DNA of 64,000 nt from Gnetum montanum (taxonomy: Eukaryota > Streptophyta > Gnetopsida > Gnetales > Gnetaceae), in contig MNCI01004154.1 in the NCBI GenBank assembly GCA_015680685.1, positions 514,902 through 578,901 of the forward strand. Direction: 5' to 3'. The position numbers and the translations under genes are program-made. The notes below the pieces were generated by a model that made no database searches, was not told the origin of the DNA, and was given only the letters and a program-made list of their open reading frames with translations. Positions within the stretch are counted from its first letter, which is position 1. The number at the start of each line of letters is the position of its first letter. Of this stretch, positions 58,711-64,000 are shown piece by piece.

Positions 58711-59274
58711 CTACGTGATATTTATGCGCATCTTTACACTTTCACTAGTTTTACCATTTACACTTATCAGTTTTGACTATCAGTTTTCTTTAGTATACAT
58801 ATATTTATGTCTTCTATTAATTATGCCATTTACGTTTCCTAGTCTACACCATTTATGCTTCTTAACTCCTCTTAGTTACATTAGTACAATTACGAAAATA
58901 TTTACACTTTTATCAATTGCACTCTCCGACATATGCAAAGGGCCCGCAATGGCCTAAAACTAGTGAAGGCCCAAAATGGCCCTAAACTAAAATATTCGAT
59001 TTCTATCTTTACGCAAAAAACACTTAACAGCCCGGGATGGCCTCAAACTAGCAAATTCATCTATATTTTATGCAAACACTATGTAACGACCCGCAATGAC
59101 CTTAAACTAGCATTTCCATCGAACGGTCACAATAACACCACCTACCCGAAATCCTCAATAATTTTATTTACACTTTGTGTAAATATAAACATAAAATTAA
59201 AAATCATAGAAATAATTTCATGATTAATCATTATCTTTGTTCCATCTCATAAATAAAATCATGAGTAATCATAA
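58711..59274 (+). other. Element C spacer with GGCCTAAAACTAG words
   Basis: Non-coding; TTTACACTTTTATC-type pyrimidine runs, then GGCCTAAAACTAGTG (58950), GGCCTCAAACTAGC and GACCTTAAACTAGC at intervals of about 60-75 bases. Same place and motif as in A and B. It separates the converging 3' ends of gag and the antisense gene. Confidence 0.6.
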
Positions 59275-62200
59275 TTACGCATCCCCTCTAGCACCACTGT
59301 CTCCCATATCCCTTAACTCTACTTCCAAGCCTAGAAAATCGTCTTCATACGGGCCATCCCTTTTAGGAAGTATTCCCTGATGAGGAACATCATCTTCATA
59401 GGGTTCTTCCACTAAAACTTTCTCCCCAAGTTGACGATCTGCATCATTACTCACTCCTCCCTAAACGTTCGCATCATCTTATTCACCTTCTTCATTTGTT
59501 TCTTGTAACTACATACAACAAGTATATCAGCAAAAGCCATGATAGGACAATTCAGAAAATTTAAATTCAATAACACTAAAACTTACTCACAATGGCCCTA
59601 CATCAGCAGCAAAGGAGAGTTAATCTAAGCCGACCCATAGACATTGCATAATCTTGTCTTCGGTCAACTCAGACCAAACCCCGTTCCCCAAATTAGTTCT
59701 AGCATTAACCTTCCCTTTCTCCACACTAGACCACCAGGGTGGTTCAGGGAAGAAGGTGGGGACTATGATCTCTTCCCCAAGAAGAGTAATTTCTCTTTCC
59801 AAGGATGCGCTCACCATCACCTACTCCTGGAACTTCTCAAAAGCCTCAGACGCACCAATGACATCAAGGAAAAATCGCAAGAATTGAGCTTCAACTGCAG
59901 AATCTCGATAATGTTGATGATAAGAAATGCTTTCTCGCTTATACAGATGCTTATGATCTTTCTGCATCTATCCCCACTCTTGGACCCTTGCACAAAAGTC
60001 CTTCCAGTCTTGATTCTTCTAGGCCAGGAGCTCCATCTGCATCCTTTGCTCGACTAATTCACAACTGGTTTGTATGTTGTTTCTGACTATGGTCTAGTAG
60101 CGAGAGTAGTCAATCATAGCTATCCACCAGTCCTCTTCACCTGTTCCTCAAGCTTGTAGGAATTCACATCGTGACCTTAAGTCTCTGACCTCTCTGGTCA
60201 GAGACACCCTTTCCTTCTCTGATCTTTGTAGCTTCTTCCAAAGATCTTCATTGGCATTCTGACTTTCCCATAAGGAGCAGGTCAAATGTAACGTACATTT
60301 ACGCATTTCTTCGTAAATGTTGCATGGCATGACCATTCCTTCCAATGAGGGTTTGATGATATCCAGGTCAATGGGCTCCATAGAGTCCCATCGAAGGTGA
60401 GCTCCTGATGACAAATATTAGATCAAACGTAATTAAGCAATGCAACCTTATAACAAAATAAGTATACGATAGCCGTAACATACCAACCCCAAGATTGACG
60501 CGTTCTAAGCACTCGACCAAATCACCGATGACGCATTCCATAAAGGAAAATTTATCGGGGAATTCGCCCCACACTCTACATACAACAGCAGATGGGGAAG
60601 AACCTCGTTCATCTATGGTATAATTAAATCAAAGATCTTGGCTAATAACAGAATCTATTAAAAATTTTAATAGACTGATTACCTCTTCCTGTCCCAATAG
60701 GAAGTGCATCAACATTCTCCTCCTCCACTCTCTCTTCGCACACAAGAGTCTATGCATCACTCACTCTAACAACTAAGGCCTCCTCTTCCAAAACTGGGGC
60801 CCCTTCCCCATGTTGTAACACCACCGCCCCTGTCTCAGGGGTCAACCTCTCTGTAGGTCTCCCTGTTCTTGCCATATAATACACTTAAATAATTCAAAAC
60901 ACCTTGAATAAGTTGTGTAATGCAAAAATTACCATAACATTTACTGTATCCTCTTGCTTACCAGGTGGAAGTTTACTCCGCTGAAACCTGACTTGTATAG
61001 TTCTACTTGCGCCACCTACCAGCTCCACAAGCACCTCAATTAGACAAGGCCTTTTACGCTAAACCGAAGCATCCACTATTTCTGCTGCCAAGGGCTTTCC
61101 CCGTAACGCATCACCGATGTAAGAGGGAAGTGCCCCACCTACGTTGTCAGAACCTCACGTTTGAGGTGCCTCCACATTCCTAGTCGTTATAGAAAACGAC
61201 TCCCCAATTCCCTCCGGAGGATCCTATGACCAGGTAGTGCCGAAGAGGTGGGAGATCCAAGGTTTGGATAATTGGTCTCGGTCCTGTTGCACCCAAACCC
61301 CATTCCTATGGATCACCAAAAATTCGGCAAAACACTAGAGGCAAGCTATGAAAAAGACAAAGTGCACACTAAAACGAGATTTGAGCTTTTGGCAGAGCCT
61401 GATCATTTCAGTGCGTAACCCTTCCATGAAATAGCTTGCCCAGTCGAATTGGGTCCCTTCTTGTATCACCTCTCGCATGATACGGGCCTGTTCTATGGTG
61501 TAGAACTTTCCCTGTGAGAGCATTCTGGGAAAAGCCCAGGCTCATAAGAGGGGATAAATGGTCTTGGCAACCTCCAACTCGATCATTTCACAAGGAATCC
61601 CCTTCGTGTCCTTCTTAGTCCCCAGCCACTCCTCCAGCTCTTCCTGACATTTGAGGCTTCTCCTCGACTTCTCTTCTATGGGAAGACCATTGGAGGAGAC
61701 ACTGAAAAGGTCAGTAAATAGCTAAGCATCAATATCAAAATGTGCACGTACGTTACGCACACACATGCAAAAACGTTTAGCCCCCTTGCTGAAGGAGTTA
61801 ACCAGGGTTAGCATTTCACTTGCGGGAACATCAGGGGTTACAGCCAGAAACAAATGCATCAGCCTCGCCTCCTGTAGCTTAGTAACTAATGTAGTTGGGG
61901 CCGCCGCGTGGCCGAGCCAGCATTGTGCTTCCTTTATGTCACCGTAACGGAAGAGGAAGGTGTTTGCCTCGCAGCTGAAAATCATGATGGTAAATTCTTG
62001 AGACTCCCTAACTAATAACACAAGTCAAGATAGCAAAGACAATGTTATACAACATTTCAAACAATAATATCCTGTAACTAATTGTAATGATGAAACCTTA
62101 CCAAGTCCGAATGGCAAAGGAAATGGAGGAAGCTTCCTTTTCACATCCGCAAGGGTGAGGGGAGGGTTCAAAGTCCATTTCTCATGTAACCATCTGAGGC

Positions 62201-63327
62201 TCTAACAATTCTTGAAAGAATCGGAGTAACGGGTGGGATGCTCAGGAATTTCGAAGGCCATTTGCCCCATGACACCAGCGTGTATGTTGCTAGTAGACGT
62301 AAACTCATTTATCGTCCTTTCAGTCAGGGATAATGTATCATTGTTGCCCAATAACCCATTTTCATTGATAAAGAACCTGTATCATATGGCGTATTACTAT
62401 CCCATGCTCTACAAGTTCAAACATTAGAAAACATATTAACATCACTGCAAGTAAAATGACTTACCCGCCTGAGTAATACACCGTGCCTAGTGGATTATGA
62501 AAGTAGGTTGAGACATGACGGGCTACAAACAAAGTGTTATAGGCATGATAACAACTAAATATAGGCATCTCCCAAATCCAACTTAAACGACTCAATCCTT
62601 TGGCACTAAGTTCGCAGTCTTGAGGTTGACTAGTGTCAATAGCTTCGTTTGTCAGGAAAGCCAAAATGCCCTGTGTAGAACCGACTAACAAATTTTTCAA
62701 AATGGCTGCAGCCACATTGCTTGGCAAATGTAACCAAACAATGATGTTGTAGTTACACAACAAAAACTACAAGAACTCCTTTGCACCCTTTATGAACCAT
62801 ATTTCTTTTCCCTATAGGCGAGTTTGAGGGGGAGGAACATTGGCTACGGGAGGGTTTATACAACACAAAACCCCAACTATGTCCAAAACAATTAGAATAG
62901 GTTTCACCATTATACTGTACTGAACATAAACTCATTACCATTAGACAAAAATCTAAATCTAGATTTTAGTGCATGCTTAGAAAAACTACAGATTACGCTT
63001 TAGCCACGCAGCCAAAATCGCTTAAACCCTTGCAACAGTGCAAGGTTTGTCTTAGGCAATGGCAATAGACGCAATACTGTTATCTAAACCCTTGTTTTAA
63101 TACAAGGTCTATATCCCAAAAATCTAGTTTACGTAGATAACTCAAAAGAATAAACAAAATAAAAAATATATCACCGAAAGCAATGTGAATAAGTGAGAGA
63201 TGGCCTACCGATTCAGGGGAGTAACATCTTGTACTTCGACTAAGGCCTGCGAAGCACGCTGTAGACTCCCCTACACTTCATTAATTTTTTCCAATTTGGC
63301 ATTCTTTCCTCTCACCTTTGGTGCCAT
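59275..63327 (-). pseudogene. Antisense eight-exon gene of element C
   Basis: Proposed exons on the minus strand: 63327-63209 (ATG, MAPKVRGKNAKLEKINEV), ~62970-62465, 62376-62102, 62011-60962, 60867-60683, 60612-60484, 60404-59591, 59508-59275 (acidic end ..DMGDSGARGDA*). All seven introns start GT and end AG, several with strong donors (GTAAGT at 62464, GTGAGT at 59590). Key segments: SNVAAAILKNLLVGSTQGIL, FKEAQ/YGDIKEAQCWLGHAAAP, IEQARIMREVIQEGTQFDWA, GEFPDKFSFMECVIGDLVEC and a coiled-coil-like LWKKLQRSEKERVSLTREVR. They match the A copy in order. A few in-frame stops (often TAG) remain. The protein family is unknown to me; no enzyme motif is visible. Exon edges are by eye. Confidence 0.7.
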
Positions 63328-63449
63328 AGTTACATTTCTGTAAACCTTCACAAATAATGCACTACTATCTTTTGCTCTTTCTCTCTCTGTGCGACAACTG
63401 AATTCGAATTCGCAATAGCCAACAGCCTGTTTTCGATATGAACAGCCTA

Positions 63450-63458
63450 CTTATAATA
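63450..63458 (-). promoter_or_regulatory. Putative TATA box of the antisense gene
   Basis: On the minus strand TATTATAAGTAG lies about 125 bases upstream of the ATG at 63327, followed by a GA-rich leader (CACAGAGAGAGAAAGAGC) typical of plant 5' leaders. This suggests the antisense gene has its own promoter rather than depending on the LTR. Confidence 0.5.
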
Positions 63459-63469
63459 TGCAAGACTAA

Positions 63470-64000
63470 TCGATTTGATGCCCGATTAAAGGGGGACTTG
63501 CTCAAACGCTGGTGTCAGCGTGAGTTGGAACCCAAAGATTAGGGCATTAATGTGACAGATATCGCATATATTATGGTCCAAAACGACCTTATACTACTAC
63601 ACCTTATCACTTTGTAATAGGGTAACATTAATTACAGGCTGTTCACAGTATTCAAAATTCAGTTAGCTCTTCACGATTGGCAATGTCATGCCATACTTTT
63701 TCAAACTACACCAAGCATCATACGCTAATACTTGTGGCATTTAACTTAGCATTTTCCTAATCACTTTCATATTTGTTAATTTTGCAAGATAGTTTGCAAA
63801 TGGACACAACTTTATCTGCACCCCTAGCCTTAACAGGCCCACATGGGGGAATCGTTAGACAATTTGATCTCACACTAGTAGAAACTAACCTTTTCCTCAA
63901 TGATGCAACCATAGCCACATTGAAAATGTCTCTAGACTGGCCAGAACAATCGATGTGCATGCTAGATCTAGAGGCTGGAGATGTAACCGAAGACCCCCTT
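63470..64000. other. Upstream region of the antisense gene, window end
   Basis: No gene recognised. A short minus-strand open stretch (63960-63757) has no supporting features. Sequence remains CpG-containing and probably still belongs to element C. Confidence 0.4.

Larger units (their letters stand above)
53998..64000 (+). mobile_element. Element C: gag element with antisense gene, 3' end outside window
   Basis: A 5' LTR (TGAAACACCG...GTTACA), post-LTR block, gag and spacer on the plus strand are followed by a spliced gene on the minus strand. No second LTR or pol appears before the window ends. Many CpG sites remain (e.g. CGTTAACGTTATCGC at 55316), unlike A and B, so C is probably the youngest of the three. 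The five bases before the LTR are CAACA; their partner is not in view. Confidence 0.75.

Overview
This window looks like intergenic DNA from a seed plant with a very large, repeat-rich nuclear genome. The signs are high A+T, strong CpG depletion, layered and nested LTR retrotransposons, L1-type and RTE-like LINE relics, and a short plastid trnV-like fragment. A gymnosperm is a reasonable guess, but that is inference. I recognise no intact single-copy host gene. Nearly every supportable coding region is a decayed transposable-element gene.

Layout. 1-1.3 kb: promoter-like non-coding DNA with a TATA box and an 18-bp perfect palindrome. 2.0-3.7, 9.5-10.6 and 14.3-20.2 kb: three plus-strand copies of one L1-type LINE family; the last is nearly full length (DUF4283/zinc-knuckle ORF1, then endonuclease, RT, zf-RVT and a coiled-coil tail). 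4.196-6.919 kb: a solo LTR with a perfect 5-bp target duplication. 7.7-8.85, 21.8-22.3 and 51.65-51.8 kb: RTE-like RT scraps. 10.6-10.9 kb: an anomalous poly-G block.

The main structure is a set of related Ty3/gypsy elements with Tat-type gag and pol. Element A (22758-51359, minus strand) is old. It has two ~1.6-kb LTRs, gag and protease at its 5' end, and RT-RNase H-integrase at its 3' end. Element B (34361-42986, plus strand) is nested inside A. It has 1.35- and 1.44-kb LTRs, a perfect ATGTT target duplication, and gag plus a protease-like region but no pol. Element C (from 53998 past the window end, plus strand) is less CpG-depleted, with a 1.6-kb LTR and the best-preserved gag.

The most notable observation is a gene lying ANTISENSE to gag in both A and C, just downstream of gag/protease. 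In C it can be modelled as eight exons (63327 to 59275, minus strand) with GT-AG at all seven introns, a TATA-like box and a start ATG. In A the homologous gene (32.6-44.9 kb, plus strand) matches over most of its length with introns at matching places, but B has inserted into one exon; the reading frame continues across the insertion site once one target-duplication copy is discounted. I do not recognise the protein family. The elements also carry several kinds of short tandem repeat: a 35-bp minisatellite in the B LTRs, repeats in the leaders of A and B, and in A an array of ~170-200-bp units each holding a 12+1+12 palindrome.
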